DNA from: Tachypleus tridentatus
Lineage: Eukaryota; Arthropoda; Merostomata; Xiphosura; Limulidae
Reading direction: 5' to 3'
Assembly: GCF_004210375.1 (NCBI RefSeq)
Contig: NC_134829.1
Coordinates: 58,892,107 to 58,956,106, forward strand
Length of the DNA: 64,000 nucleotides
Shown: piece after piece, positions 35,280-48,073 of the stretch
How the letters are laid out: each line of letters begins with the position of its first letter
Numbering within the stretch: position 1 is the first letter of the stretch
Made by a program: the position numbers and the translations under genes
Notes under the pieces: model-generated
Told to the model about the DNA's origin: nothing
The model's database searches: none
Seen by the model: the letters and a program-made list of their open reading frames with translations, nothing else

Positions 35280-35530
35280 TTATTTTTGTTTTATGTTGCT
35301 ACAGTTAGTTTCTACGAAGAATAATAATTTTTGTTTTGTGTTACTACAGTTTCGAAGAGGAGCGAGTGTTTTATATTTATAATTATTACAGTTAGTTTCT
35401 AAGAAGATAATTTTTTGTGTTACTACAGTTAATTTCAAGGACAAGTTTTTTTATGACTACAATTAGTTTATAAGAGAAACAAGTTTGTTTTTTATTGGGT
35501 TACTAGAGTTTTTTTCAAAGAGCGATAAGC
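35280..35530 (+). repeat. Degenerate tandem repeat, ~37-48 bp units
   Basis: About six copies of GTTACTACAGTTAGTTTCTA-like units follow one another, separated by T-rich runs of varying length. It is an old minisatellite. From 33891 to 35279 I see nothing else recognisable. Confidence 0.6.
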
Positions 35531-35865
35531 GGAAAAAGTTAGCACGTAAGAAGTGTGAAGCCAGCCCCAAAAAAAAAAAAAGACAGCTAGCTGGCTTAAG
35601 TGAAATGTAACTATATGAACACGGAATTAATTTTCTCGTCATCGACCTGAACCGTTGATAAAATATTCAGTTCCAGAACAGAAATAAAACTGCATATTGT
35701 TCGCGAGTTTCTAAAATTGTTTGTAGATAAATACTTATTTATAACAACTATTGATAATAACTGATATTATACATTGTATTGTTGTTCAAGTGTTAAATAT
35801 ATTTGTCGCAAGAAAGAAAATTGTGTGTATCATTTTTGTTCGCAAATATCATGAATTTGAAATAC

Positions 35866-37345
35866 ATAAATACCTCGCACAGTGCGGTTAATGCGTTGGA
35901 AAAAAATTGTCGTATTGATTGAATCAGCACTGAACGGGGAATAGATTCAATATATTAAATAATGATACGCAGCTATCATAAGGAATCCCTTCATGGTAGA
36001 CATAATTAAGCCTGATTAGTTAGGAAATATAATAAACACAAATAGTTATGAAGTGAAAGAAAAACGAAATTAGTTGATAAACGTTATTTTGAAAAATTAA
36101 AACAATGAAAATTTTATTTTGAGAAAATGAAAACTTTAAAAATTTATTGATTAAAGAAAAATCTAATCTAAGTTTCACCATTTTCTTTTTCTTCGTGGAA
36201 TTCTCGGTTACATCGAATGGCATTTTTAACGCTCGTCTGGCATTAATGCAGTGCTCTAAGTCTGGATCATGATTCATAATTAAGTCTGAAGCAGTTTCCA
36301 TTGCTCTAAACATTTTGTGAAGTTTATGTATGGGAAATTATTTTTCCCGCTCTTCACTGGCACCTTCGTTACACTCTGGACTTTTTTTCTTCCTGATGTG
36401 CCCGATCTTGGTATAAATTAAGGACCGTATCATTATCGAGAGCTTGAGAATGTGTGTAAGTGCACTCTCGAATATTAGCCACTTCCAAAGACTCGAATCC
36501 AAAACTGTGTCCAATTTTGACGACGTTTTCAGAAACATCCCTAATTTAGGACTCAAAGCCGCAGGAATCGCTTGCACAATTAGGCAGAACGTGCTTCTAT
36601 ATTGCTCTCATGTTACTCTCAAATCGTTGATATTCTCAATTGCACTTCTGATAATTTAATTTTTCCAGAATTTAGTGAAGATAGTGCAGCTTCTGTAGTT
36701 GTCGCCTTTATTGCTTGAGAAAAAGTTCGCTTCAAATAATAAGCTTTAAAGGTCACAATGACACTGTGATTCATTAATTGCAGTAGAGATGTATTGGGTG
36801 GAAGAAGATGAATTTTGACATTTTCATTAAAGTCACAAAGTCCAGTTGGATGGCTTTAAAGTCCAGGTTGTTTTCTTTTGCAGTAATGTTCAACTGCAGG
36901 ACAAAAATAACTTTTTAACCAGTCTTGAAACAAAGGTTTCGTGACCCATGTTTTTTTCTTTGTTCGCCAACCAACTGGGAGAGTCTTCTTTGCACAGCTG
37001 ATAAATGTTCGGGAGGTCTCCGCATGATACACAAGCATAGATTTTAATTTAAAGTCGCCAGATCCATTTCTTCCTAACAAGTGTCAAACGATCTTTTCGC
37101 GCTTGTAACGTGGCTGAGTTTTTTTCATTTTCTGATAGGAAAGTTCTAGAAGGCATATTTTTCCCAAAATAAACCCGTTTCATCAACATTAATATTTGGC
37201 TAATCTTTGTACAGTACTTTTTAATAATTTCTATGAATTCATTAGAAAATTTTTCAGCAGCATCTTTGTCTACACTTGAACTTTCACCTGCAATTCGAAT
37301 ATTATGCATATCAGAGTGTTTTCTTTGGCTTGGTATCATCACACA
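35866..37345 (-). mobile_element. Tigger/pogo-type DNA transposon, copy 2
   Basis: Minus-strand frames at 37049-37342, 36856-37080 and 36338-36577 are pogo/Tigger transposase fragments, for example DKDAAEKFSNEF, MPSRTFLSENEK and ARKDRLTL. The end near 35873 (ATACCTCGCACAGTGCGG) resembles the end of copy 1. It is truncated and frameshifted. Its value here is that it shows the uninterrupted site, GTCTTCTTTGCACAG near 36985, used by the 14.4-kb insertion in copy 1. Confidence 0.8.
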
Positions 37346-37639
37346 TTCTTTTTCTCACGCATAATAAAAGGATCTCTGTAAAAAGTATATACCCGCCCTT
37401 AACATGAAAAAACTGAACTGTCGCTGGCAGCAAGTGATGCTCAGGTTTATACTATACAGCATATAAATGTGCATGCGCATTGTATAGGCTTCCAGAAAGA
37501 TCTAGAATAAGCGAATGACACAAATTTGTAGACATCTTTTTAGAAATATTTATTAAAATGTCAACCACAATAAAAAGTTTAATTGAGAAATGAACAACTT
37601 AAAAATCTAGAAATAAGTATATTTTAACATCAAAAAATA

Positions 37640-37885
37640 GATAGGTTTGTTTGTTTTTGAATCTCGCGTAAAGCTACACGAGAACTATCCGTGATGTCCG
37701 TCCCTAATTTAGCAATGTGAAACTAAAGGTCAGGCAGCTATTCATCACCACTTACCGCCAACTTTTGAGTTACTCTTTCACCAATGAATAGTAGGATCGA
37801 CCGTCACATTATAACGGGGATGTGAACCCGCGACTTTCGTATGATGAGTCAAGTATTTAAACCACCTGGCCATGCTGGGCATAAG
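37640..37885 (-). mobile_element. tRNA-derived SINE, reverse
   Basis: GTTTGTTTGTTTTTGAATCT opens the plus-strand reading. CCGTCCCTAATTTAGCA, CACCACTTACCGCCAAC and GTGAACCCGCGACTTTCG (inverted B box) follow, ending at CCACCTGGCCATGCTGGGC. A short internal deletion follows ATTATAACG. Confidence 0.85.
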
Positions 37886-38061
37886 GGGAAAGTAGCATTT
37901 GCAATTTACATAATATTTATTATAAATCTTAGGCCTATTTGATCCAGGGTATTAACTTTATTGTTACAGCACAACAAAACTATGATAGTATTTTGCCTGG
38001 CAACCATGAACAGGGTAATGAACATATTGCCGTTTTTAGGACGAAAGATCTATTGAAATCT

Positions 38062-38335
38062 TGGCCCGGCATGGCCAAGAGTGACTCGTTCGACTCGTAA
38101 CCCGAGGGTCGCTGGTTTGAATCCCAGTCGCACCAGACGTGCTCGCCCTCCCAGCCGTGGGGGCGTTATAATGTGACGGTCAATCCACTATTTGTTGGTA
38201 AAAGAGTAGCCCAATGGTTGGCGGTGGGTGGTGACGACAAGCTGCCTTCCCTGTAGTCTTACACTGCTAAATTAGAGACGACTAGCACAAATAACCTTCG
38301 AGTAGCTTTGTGCGAAATTCAAAAACAAAAACAAA
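38062..38335 (+). mobile_element. tRNA-derived SINE, forward
   Basis: GGCCCGGCATGGCCAAGAGT opens the copy and GGTTTGAATCCCAGTC is the B box. The full body follows, with GTGACGGTCAATCC, GGCGGTGGGTGGTGAC and TAGTCTTACACTGCTAAATT. It is well preserved and lies about 600 bp upstream of the receptor start codon. Confidence 0.88.
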
Positions 38336-38946
38336 CTATTGAAATCTTATTACTTTTAATAACAGAATATTTGATACAGCTAATTGTAGTTATTAATCCC
38401 TATATAACACCATGGAATGCAGTATTTGTCACATAAGTTATATATGTGAATATTCTTTAACTGATTTTTTTAAAATTTAAATATGGTTACAATGTTTATA
38501 CATTTATAACTACTCAATTATAATTTATATGTATCATGAGACATCTGTTAGCAGTCTTGTTGTGGTTGAAATCATAAATACCGACAAGACTTGTATTGTC
38601 AAAAGAAATTGCAAAGCAAAACTTCGTATAAATTTTATTTGCTTTAACTAAATTTCAAGTTGAAATCTCAGGAAAGTGTTGTTATTGTTTGTTAAATCTA
38701 AATTACTTCAGTTGGTACTGCATAACATAAACATGATTATAATTTCTCAGTTCAACCAATAACAGAAAACAATAAACTTTGCAATCACCAATCATAATTG
38801 TTAGTAAAATTTTTCCACCAAACGATATCACTTGAGTTCATGACGTCATTCAAACAAGAATACTTTGTAAGCATAGTAACACTGATATTTCACTTAGAAA
38901 CAATACAGAAAGTGACTAACAAAGCGTACAGTGCAGAGAGATTTCA

Positions 38947-41900
38947 ATGGCTAATTACACTCAATTATTTTATATTTTCGGTAGTTTCCTGCTTGTTTCA
39001 GGTTTTAAATTCGTCTACGAAACTGAACGTGGTTCTACTCTTACATTAATATGTTCAAACCAAGCTTATAAAAGAGGGAGAGAAAAACCAGTTATTTGGT
39101 ACTCAAATCGCAATGAACCAGTTATTAATAATGAGAGAACGCAAATAAAATACGGTGGCAAATTAGTGCTAACCGACGTGCAATTTGAAGACGCGGGAAT
39201 TTACACATGCAAAAATCGTGAAGGTGATTACAAACATGATGTCAGAGGTAAATTCAAAGTTTTTTTGTAGACCATATTTTTATTTATTAAACGTTAGTAA
39301 TTTAACAGAAATAACATCTAAATCTGAATCGTCCATCTTGCTTTTAAATTTCTTTCAGCCATAACCTTTTCGTTTGATATTTCACCATGTGTATTGATTA
39401 TAAAAATAATTGCCTGTGTATACGTAAGATTACACTATGTAACAAAATTTTTACTTTTTCTTGTTCTTGGGGACAAACTGTTATTTCCTAATTGCTTATG
39501 CCTAAAGTAAATGGAAAAGGCCTGTTCTCTTCAAACTTTGCTTTTGTGACTTGGTAGAGTGTACAACGAAAACATGATGGGGGGAATATATTTGGGGGCT
39601 GATACTTGAAAGGGATTTATATATTTCAGTCGCAAATCTCGAAAAAGTACTTCTAAACATCTTTGTATAACTTTAGTGTAAATACATGTAAATCTTGATT
39701 CATATGTTGTTTTATTCTGACATTATGTAAATGTGCCCGTTTCTACACGTGTATTGACTACAAAATTATTTATATTGCCCATGTATACATAAGATTATGA
39801 TGACAATAGTATCACTTTTAACTTAATTATTTCACAATAAAAATTTCATATTATGTGTTACTTATTTGTAAACAACCAAGCGGAATGTTCATACGAAGAA
39901 AAAAGAAAATTAATTCTGTCATTAATTATCGTTTGTAAAGCATTTGAAATTAGTTTAATTGTCATTAAAAATTCGAAAACCAATATTTTATCAATCTTAC
40001 TATATGTTTGTGATATTTATTTGTATTCATTGGTTAGAGCTATGGAGTTCCTGATTTTCCTGTTACAGAGCTTGGAAGTGAACGAGGCTAAAAGTAAACA
40101 AGATACTCTCTGACAAATGAACCTTAGGAATTGAAAGATTTGGTTAAAATTTTGTAACTGTAAATACATCTTACTGATCACTACAATTTCAATCTATTTA
40201 AAGTCTCTATATAGTAGTTTGAAACTGTTAATACCACCGCCGTTCGATTCTCTTTCTTTTTTTTGCTGGCTCAGCTCTGCCCCCCACTAGTACAGATGAA
40301 AGTCTACGGATTTTCAACGCTAAAATCACAGGTTTGAATTCCCTCGGTGAGCTCAGCAGATAGCACGACGTGGCTTTGCTAAAAGAAGTTTGTTTTTTGA
40401 AATTCGCACAAAGCTACCCGAGGGCTATCTGTGCTAACCGTCCCTAATTTAGCAGTGTAAGACTAGAAGGAAGGCAGCTAGTCATCACCACCCACCGCCA
40501 ACTCTTGGGCTACTCTTTTACCAACGAATAGTGGGATTGACTGTCACATTATAACTCCCCCACGGTTGAAAAGACGAGCATGCTGGGCCTACTAAAGGAA
40601 AAAACACACAAACATAAACAACTTAGCTCTACATTTATTTTTACGTATACAAATTAGATATTTACGTTCTTACCGTAAACGGATGTTTCTTTAATAGTAT
40701 AAAGTTTTGATGGAGAGTGCAGATGTTAGTGAAGCCTAATAATTATGTTTAATGTCACATTTGCTCGCAAATATTTCTGACTCATTTTTCTCAATATGCT
40801 TATTTTTTAAGTCAGTGGTGTGCGGAAATCTCGTTTTGGGAGATTACTTTAATACTAGAACTCGTTAGTATGTCTCATTTACAGCGATCAAAAATATTTT
40901 TTCTTTATGCGTTGTATCTATCGAAAAGTATCGAAAAGCTTTTCATTCTCTACAGTTAATTAGTAAGTTGAGTTCTTGTTTTCTACTCCAAGTAAGCTGT
41001 CAAATCTATTAGACAAAAGTGAAAGAAGATTAATTCATACTTACGGTTTGTGGTCCCCATATATAGTTGTCAGATTTTCATGTATTACACGTGGACTGAT
41101 ATTATGATATTAATACAGCTACAATAAGTACATTTCTATGTAACTTGTCTAAACATTTTCAAGGTATCTCTAATTGTAGCTGTATTAATGTCAGTTCACA
41201 TGTAATAAATGAAAATCTGATAACTATGTGTAGGGACCACAAACTGCAAGTGTGAGGTGATCTTTCGCTTTTGTTTAATAGATTTGATAGCTTACTTGGA
41301 GAAGAAACAAGAATTTAACTTTCTATTTGCGGTCACATACAGTACTTGTACTTACTTAGCGAACTCCGATCTACTGTTTTCCAGAGTAAAAGCTCACTAC
41401 TGTCAGTTATTCTGAATTTTCTAATTGAACACTAACATCTCTGCTCTTGTTTTATATAATTTATTTTGTTTTTTCTGATATGTATTGATATATTAGTGAT
41501 ACTTACCAATGATCTGGATACTTTTCCAATCATGGTTTTCAGTTGGTTGAGTCAAATCATTCATATTATTCGTTTGTTCACCCACAGAGTACATAAATTC
41601 TTTATGGAATTGTCTCTGCTGATCACTCTGTTGTTACTGCACCGGATAGGAATTTTAAAATACTCTCATCTACGTTAATTAAACTGTGTTTTATCGATTT
41701 CGTTCATAAAACGATACGTTATCTTTTATGTCATTTAATTCTAATGAAAATTGAACTGTCTTATCTTCATATGATAGTTTTTAACAACCTTCGTGTAATT
41801 TCCTATTAATACTATATGCATTACTCTTAGTACTCTCAGAATATTTTGTAAATTATAAAATCTTGTAAATTAAAAGTATCATCTTCAAATTATAATACAT

Positions 41901-44900
41901 CGAACAAGATTTATTAAAATTTATTAATTTTGATATAAAATTGTTTCTTTATATTGGTTTAATGTGTGTTTGCTCTTGTATTGCAAGAAATTATTTGGTT
42001 TTCGTCTGGTGATGTTGGATTCTCTGTTTCGTATTTAAGTGTTACCTATAGTATATTTATTTGAGTTGCAGTGTTAAATTAAAAACGTGAGATCCTATTT
42101 TCTTGTGTTACATGAATCTTGTTTTGAGTTTTGGGCTTGTTTCTCCGACGTAAAATACGTGGAAGTTGTCATAAAATATTTTATAAATGACATTAGTATT
42201 GTATTTGCTTTATATTTTTCAAGAATTTAAGTATTTTGTTTATTGTATTTGGGGTTATTTGATATTTGGTAAACATATCCACATATAATTACTATAAATG
42301 TTACCATCAATACTACACATTCTAAAGATAAACCATACGACTCTTTGTTCGTCCATATACTGGTCCAACTAATCAGGACTCCAGTAATGGGTGATATTGC
42401 CCAACTCCAAGGTGCTAAGTGGGTCGGCAGATTATTTGAAGATGTTGATAATGACAGCTATAATATACTTATGAAAGATGCATCACATTCCATCAGTTGA
42501 TGTTAAAGATGCCCTGAAAAGAGCTATTTCAGGGCAGTGATGAAGACGAACCCGCAATCTTATCGGTACTACTGTAATAAACATATAGTATCAGTCAGAG
42601 GTTGCCACTAATGTTCATAGCAATAATACTTTATAGTTTATAGGGATTAGTAAGCCATGCCAAAACAATATTGAATATGCAACCTGGCATATAATGTGAC
42701 TCAATCTGATATAAAGTCACGATAGAACAGAATTTATCAGAACAACTTTATGACATTGCTTAACATTTCGTAAATGGTGTGATTTAACCGAAAATTGGTT
42801 GCTTTTGGGAAAGGTTTGTGACAGACCTTTCCAATGTAAATTTTTATATGCCCAAATATGAAAATATATTCAAATGAGAATTTAAATTTTTCGAAACAAA
42901 GATATTTATTGTACGTAAGAGCATCGAAAAAATAATTTTGGTTCGTCCGAACAATTCATAAAAAGACGTGCAACAAGTCGTACGAACACAAAGGTCAGGA
43001 TAAAAAACGCTGAAGTGTCCCAGGCGACAGTACGTAAAAAATATCCCAGTCTTCTAACCGCTGAGTAATTAGATAGATATGCATGTTATTGTACACACAC
43101 ACACTTACCACTCTCGTCACTGATGTAGTAATTATAGATTTCTATATGATCACAGACCAGATGGATTATGGTAAACCTGTAGAGAGAAGTGATGAGGCTC
43201 CAAAGTTATTTTGATATAATGAACTCAACTTGTGAATGTTGAAGCAAAGTCTTATGAACTGTAAAGATTCAAATCATATCTACGAAGTTTTTTAAGAACG
43301 TATTTTGAATAAACAATACTTTAAATTTACAGTGAAATGTGTTAGATCGCAATATTATTTATCTTGATAAATCCACAAAAAATTAAGTATTTGCTTTTAT
43401 ATTAACTTCAAATGAAAAATTTTTCGGAATGCATTTCATGCAACTTCTGCATTATGAGGATATTATTTGATATTTTGTTTTTGCAAGACACAATCATGTA
43501 CTGATACATTTTACCAACGTAATATTCACAAAGGAATCTGTATTTTCATAACTGATATTAACATAAACAGTGACAACAGTTTCACGTTTAACTGTGACAA
43601 ATAAGAATTTTAGAAGGGAAACACCAACAGAAATCAAATGTACCAATAAAAAAAAGATCGTGTGTAATATCATAAATTTCTAAGTTTGTGTGATTAGTTT
43701 TATTAGTTAACTCCATTAAGAAGTACATAAAGAAACAAAACTCTGCTGTTAAGAAACTGTTTTGACACGTTTTATTTTTCTCACGATAGGTAACATTAAT
43801 GTTGTTATTTTACAGAGTGAGTCATAATTAACATTATAACTAGTGCATCGTGCTCATTGTGAAAAACCTTAAAATTCCAACGGTGACACAAAACGTGCTA
43901 ACAAAAATGTTAACGCTCTGTTGTTTTCCCCAGTGTATGTTCCAGCCGAGAATCTCAACTGTACTCGGGGATACCGAAGAGATGCTGACAGGTGTTGTAA
44001 GTATATATGACACTCAATTACTTTAAACTGTTCACAGTAAACACAAATAGATGAATGACTTTTAAAATTATGGAATTTTAGTTAAACAAATACGTTTTAT
44101 GACGCTAAAGACGTTGTTAGAACAATAATAATTAACACTTGGTAAATAAATGTTTAGCTATGTACTTTTAACGCTTTTAGATCCATGTCCTCCTGGACAC
44201 TATGATAACGGATCCCAAACTCACTGCCTGCCGTGTCCAGGAGGGACTTACATGACGTCTTTTGCTGCTGACGCCTGTGTAGCTTGTCCTGAAGACGAAA
44301 TTACTAATGAAGAAGGAGCTGATAATAAAGATCTTCTTAAAAGTAATGGAACAAAAGGGTTTTAAAGTTTTCTTTTATTGTTTCCTTAACATTTCAAATA
44401 TGTTTATTTTTGTTCAAACAGATTGTTATAATAAGACACTTCTTCATAGCTTTCATGGTTTTTAATGCATTAAAAAGCTTTGCTTTAACTGGGAAATCCT
44501 ACTACTCGTTTTTAAAGATGGACTGAAACATTTACGACAAGTAGTAATGAATAGCTGTCTTACCTCCAGTATATCATTTCAAAATTAGGAACGGCTAACG
44601 CTGAAAGCCCTCGTTCAGCTATCCGTGAAATTGAAAACAAACAAACATAACAGTGTCTCAATATCACATCTGGGTGCGTCACATTATTACTAAAAAGACC
44701 TAAAGATATTTAACTAAAACAGTGTATGTCCCAAAACATAACTTAAATCTATGTTTAATATCTTTATTTTGTGTTCATAATGTCGTTTTTGTAATAAAAT
44801 ACAGTAATTTGTTCAAATGCAAAACAAATGTTTTAATATAAGTTTATAATAACATTGGATTATCAAAACGTTAGCAGCGTCTCATGAGTACTCAATAAAA

Positions 44901-46257
44901 ATATTAGAAAGAATTGTTACCAAGTAAACGAAAACTTCATGAGCAGTGACGTACGACGTTCAGTGTTTGTGGTCAAAATGGTATCGTTATTTATCTGGGA
45001 AATTTAGAGTAAAGAGAAATTTGTAAAAATTACTGTTTTTAATAGTGTTGTAAAGACGCAGAAACTACCATTCAGTGGATGGGATTCGATAGTAAAATAT
45101 AATTATGCACCATAATAAGTGAAGTAGTTAATTATAAAACTTAACACAGTAAGTGAATACCGATTAAACAAACTGACTTTATTAAGTAGTCAATGGAAAG
45201 ACAGTTTGTTTAATTTGTGTTATACATCTTTACAGTTTTAATGAATCGAAGTTGATTTAACTCACTGTGTTATACTGAGTTGTATAAAATGTCAATTATC
45301 GTAAAGAAATGTCGAGATTTTTCTTATATAGTCTGATCACGTGTGTTTGGAAGGGAAAGTTAGTAGGGTTCTTGATATATTGTCTAATAATTTAAATATG
45401 TTGGAAAACTCAGCTGATTTCCCGTTATATAACTATATAGTTGTTGTTATTACAAAACTGTACTACTTGTCTACTAGTAAGGAGCTCAAATAATATAACA
45501 GGCGTTATTTTTCTTTGCTAATTATCTGTTTAACGTGTAAAGAACAAATGTATATATACAGTTGTCAAATTGTAAAGGTTGTTATCAGTGCTTAATATGA
45601 AAATATATTATAAATGTAAGAAATTTCATATTTATTCAATTGAAATTTTAATATGTTAATGAAGATTATTGTTGAACTTAAAGAATTATACGCATTACTA
45701 TTATTGTTAACTTACATTTGAAGTTTTATTTTTCTGTTTTACGTAAACTGATTTTAAATACGACTCTCTGTCTTAAGATCGAATTGAAGTGGTTCCGAAG
45801 GCTACGCTCCACTTGACTTCAAAATCTACAATTCCAAAATGTGCTTGGTGGACAGCACTCATTTTGATGTGTCTTAGTGCTTTGTGGTAAGTTACGACTG
45901 CAAGTTTTAACTGTGACGCATTATCCATAGCTTATTTAATAACAATATGTATTTTAATGGACTTGAAACACGTGATTCTTATTTATTTATTTTCTGTAAT
46001 GATCATGCAGCGTACTTTGTGTTTTCTACGCCTGGAAATATAAACCTCGGGAAGAACGGAATGTTTTGAAAAACCGTGTCGAACACAAACAGCCTGGTGC
46101 TGAAAAGATAACCACTGATGAATTGGATATATTGGAGGCTATGCCACTGATCCCTGAATGTGAGAAGAAGGTCTCTGCAAAGAATGTTAAGAAGACAAAA
46201 CTAATGTACCAAGAAAGCAAAAGTGACCAAACGAACAACCCTGGAGACGATATATGA
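38947..46257 (+). CDS. Single-pass receptor: Ig domain, cysteine-rich module, TM, short tail
   Basis: Five exons join into 294 codons with matching phases: 38947-39247, 43934-43996, 44181-44342, 45778-45886 and 46011-46257 (stop TGA). All introns are GT-AG. Residues 1 to about 19 are a signal peptide (LFYIFGSFLLVSG). Residues 20-100 form one Ig-like domain, with C36, W51, and D82-Y86-C88 in DAGIYTC. Residues 110-157 are a cysteine-rich module, with CPPGHYDNG and CPGGTYMTS as in GCC2/GCC3 or ephrin-receptor-like repeats, and NCT at 109-111 is a glycosylation sequon. Residues 198-220 span the membrane (WWTALILMCLSALCVLCVFY), followed by a basic stop-transfer KYKPREER. The 73-residue tail has no kinase, TIR, death or clear tyrosine-motif domain. 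Ligand and pathway are unknown. Intron 1 is 4.7 kb and holds two SINEs and a foldback element. Confidence 0.85.
40262..40387 (+). mobile_element. Second-type tRNA-like SINE, in receptor intron 1
   Basis: CCCACTAGTACAGATGAAAG and GGTTTGAATTCCCTCGGTGA look like the A-box and B-box regions of a tRNA head. GCTCAGCAGATAGCACGACG and TGGCTTTGCTA follow. A related copy is at 63875-63995. It ends where a main-family SINE begins in reverse. Confidence 0.6.
40388..40590 (-). mobile_element. tRNA-derived SINE, reverse, in receptor intron 1
   Basis: It starts AGTTTGTTTTTTGAAATTCG and contains CCGTCCCTAATTTAGCAGTG, ACCACCCACCGCCAACTCTT and TAGTGGGATTGACTGTCAC. It ends at GAGCATGCTGGGCC, missing most of the tRNA head. 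The body is among the best preserved in the window. Confidence 0.85.
40965..41321. mobile_element. Foldback/MITE with ~155-bp inverted arms, receptor intron 1
   Basis: The left arm (40965-41125) and right arm (41173-41321) are inverted copies with few mismatches. The shared sequence includes CCAAGTAAGCT, GTTTGTGGTCCC, CAGATTTTCAT and ATTAATACAGCTACAAT. The loop is 47 bp. There is no coding capacity and no clear target duplication. Its transcript would fold into a long hairpin. Confidence 0.8.
42345..42540 (+). other. Small open segment in receptor intron 1, unrecognised
   Basis: A frame of 37 codons begins MGDIAQLQGAKWVGRLFEDV and ends at a TGA near 42499. Its composition is less AT-rich than the intron around it and it reads like coding sequence. 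There is no acceptor/donor pair in a phase that fits the receptor. It may be a fragment of a mobile element. Confidence 0.2.
44545..44650 (+). mobile_element. Partial SINE, 3' end only
   Basis: CTTACCTCCAGTATATCATT leads into AAAATTAGGAACGGCTAACG and a tail ending AATTGAAAACAAACAAACA. It matches the 3' third of the main SINE in diverged form and lies in receptor intron 3. Confidence 0.55.
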
Positions 46258-47640
46258 AAACGACCTTGGTGAAAGGAATTCTTTGGTTCGAAATTCAATT
46301 AAGTTTTTATTCATCTTACATTATAATTAATATTTGATGTAAGTAAATTCACATTTTTACAGTTAAAAAAAATGCGTTCAGAGAATCTTTAATGTTCAGA
46401 GTCGTTGAAATGCGTGCATTTTTTTTCTCCAAAATAGACTTATCCATGTTTGATACCATTGAGGTCTAATAAGTCTATATGCTAGTTAAATTGATGAATC
46501 ACGTCTTCTTCAACCTTAGTACATGTTGGAAGACAATTACCATCCATTAAACTGAAGCCAGAGCCAATCATAACAATATATGATTGTGTAAGAAGTTCGC
46601 ATTACCTTTACTGATGTCCACAGCATTAGTAACATCTGGAAAACATAAAGATCAGAATGCCCTTTCGTAATTTTTCATTCACATACATACTACCACTACT
46701 GATAATAAAAGCGAATTATTTTGTACCATAATATATCATATCCGCTCATATTATTCACTTTATTTCGTTTTTTAACTGTATGTACAATGAAATGACGTCA
46801 TGTTGGAGCTTTGAACATCTGATTCAGATATTATCAGGTTACACATAATCGGTATATAACGGCAACCTTCTTTAAAAGTGGATTGGGACCTTCTTAGCCA
46901 AGTACCAGTGTATTTGTGCCATTTTGTTGCAAGTGGTTCTACTATATCTTGTTAATGACGCTTTGAGACATTTTACAACAGTTTTTTCTTCTTTTACTGT
47001 CAGCCAACTTTCATTGGTCTGAAAGACATTTAGTGAAATATCCAGTTCTCTTCTTTTGGACTTTACTAAGATTATTGATTGTTTTAAAACGCAATAAGGT
47101 GCGTGATTTATTCCAAAGTTGCAAAAAAATAAGACAGTTTGAAAACTGTTTCTCTCTGTAACATAAGGTATATAACTTCGTTTGAAGTTCAGATCGCATA
47201 ACTTTTCATGTTTAATTTATATAAAAACAAATTGAGTAGAAAACATGACATTTAATTATAACCGTACTTTCTTCTTGTGTAATTATATAACAAAAAATTG
47301 AGTAGAACACTTAACATTTAATTATAACCGTACTTTCATCTTGTCTAGTTATATAACAATAAATTGAGTGAAACACTTGACATTTAATTGTAACCGTACT
47401 TTCATCTTGTCTAGACAATAATATAAACAATCTAGTTATCCTTTGTGAACGTGTAAAATATAAATGGAAAACAGTATTTAAGCTATTGTCTGCTGTATAT
47501 CATTCTTTATTCACTGCGTTAAGCAATGTTTGAAATAGTTTTTCTAGTTTCCAGAAAACATTTATGAGATAACTGAAACCAATTTCATAATTTATAATTT
47601 TTATAGAAACATTTATTTGGTTTTATGCATGTTATAGTAA
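46258..47640. other. Receptor 3' flank, largely featureless
   Basis: AT-rich DNA with a 66-bp tandem array at 47231-47414. AATAAA-like sites (for example near 46704) could serve the receptor 3' UTR. No other feature is seen. Confidence 0.4.
47231..47414 (+). repeat. 66-bp tandem repeat, about 2.8 units
   Basis: Units start at 47231, 47297 and 47363 with ATTGAGT, followed by CATTTAATTATAACCGTACT, TTCATCTTGTCTAG and a TTATATAACA-like end. Unit lengths agree exactly and a few bases differ between copies. Confidence 0.85.
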
Positions 47641-47910
47641 AATTATTGCTCAAAATTTGAGTGTTGCACCACTAAATATAACTATATTCTACATCTTCAG
47701 AGAGAAACACCAGCGTCAAAACAAGGAAAAGCTATTAAAGAATATATCCAGCGACCTCTGTTTCCTAGAAATGTGAACAATTACGATGAACTTATTATCG
47801 TTAAACCAAAGAGTAAACAAGGACATCGAAAAAAAAATGTTGTTATTCTCATTGAAAATTCTGACAGCCAAGATACGTTTATCATTGGAAAAGTTCGGAA
47901 ACCAATCTGA
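47641..47910 (+). CDS. Possible terminal exon, unrecognised product
   Basis: After an acceptor ACATCTTCAG at 47691-47700, one frame runs 70 codons to a TGA at 47908-47910. It reads RETPASKQGKAIKEYIQRPL early and NVVILIENSDSQDTF later. The frame stays open upstream of the acceptor to 47641. It has no good ATG. Composition is protein-like (charged, mixed hydrophobics) rather than AT-driven. It lies 1.4 kb past the receptor stop on the same strand, so it could be an alternative 3' exon or part of another gene. I found no splice join that proves either. Confidence 0.3.
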   Translation, partial: NYCSKFECCTTKYNYILHLQRETPASKQGKAIKEYIQRPLFPRNVNNYDELIIVKPKSKQGHRKKNVVILIENSDSQDTFIIGKVRKPI

Positions 47911-48073
47911 TTTTTCTTCAAAACTGAGAAATAGAATTAATAAACGAATTTATAAAACAGCCATTGTTGAAATGTTCACTCTAGAGTTAAGAGAAATCAA
48001 GATGGCTTTTATCTCCGCACTATACAGTTACACTAATGGGATTGATACTCACAAAATTGCACAAAATCTTTAA

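Noticed and set aside
38798-39049. An open frame overlapping the receptor's first exon
   Set aside because: The frame at 38947 has a signal peptide and complete Ig landmarks. The other frame has neither and no matching splice site.
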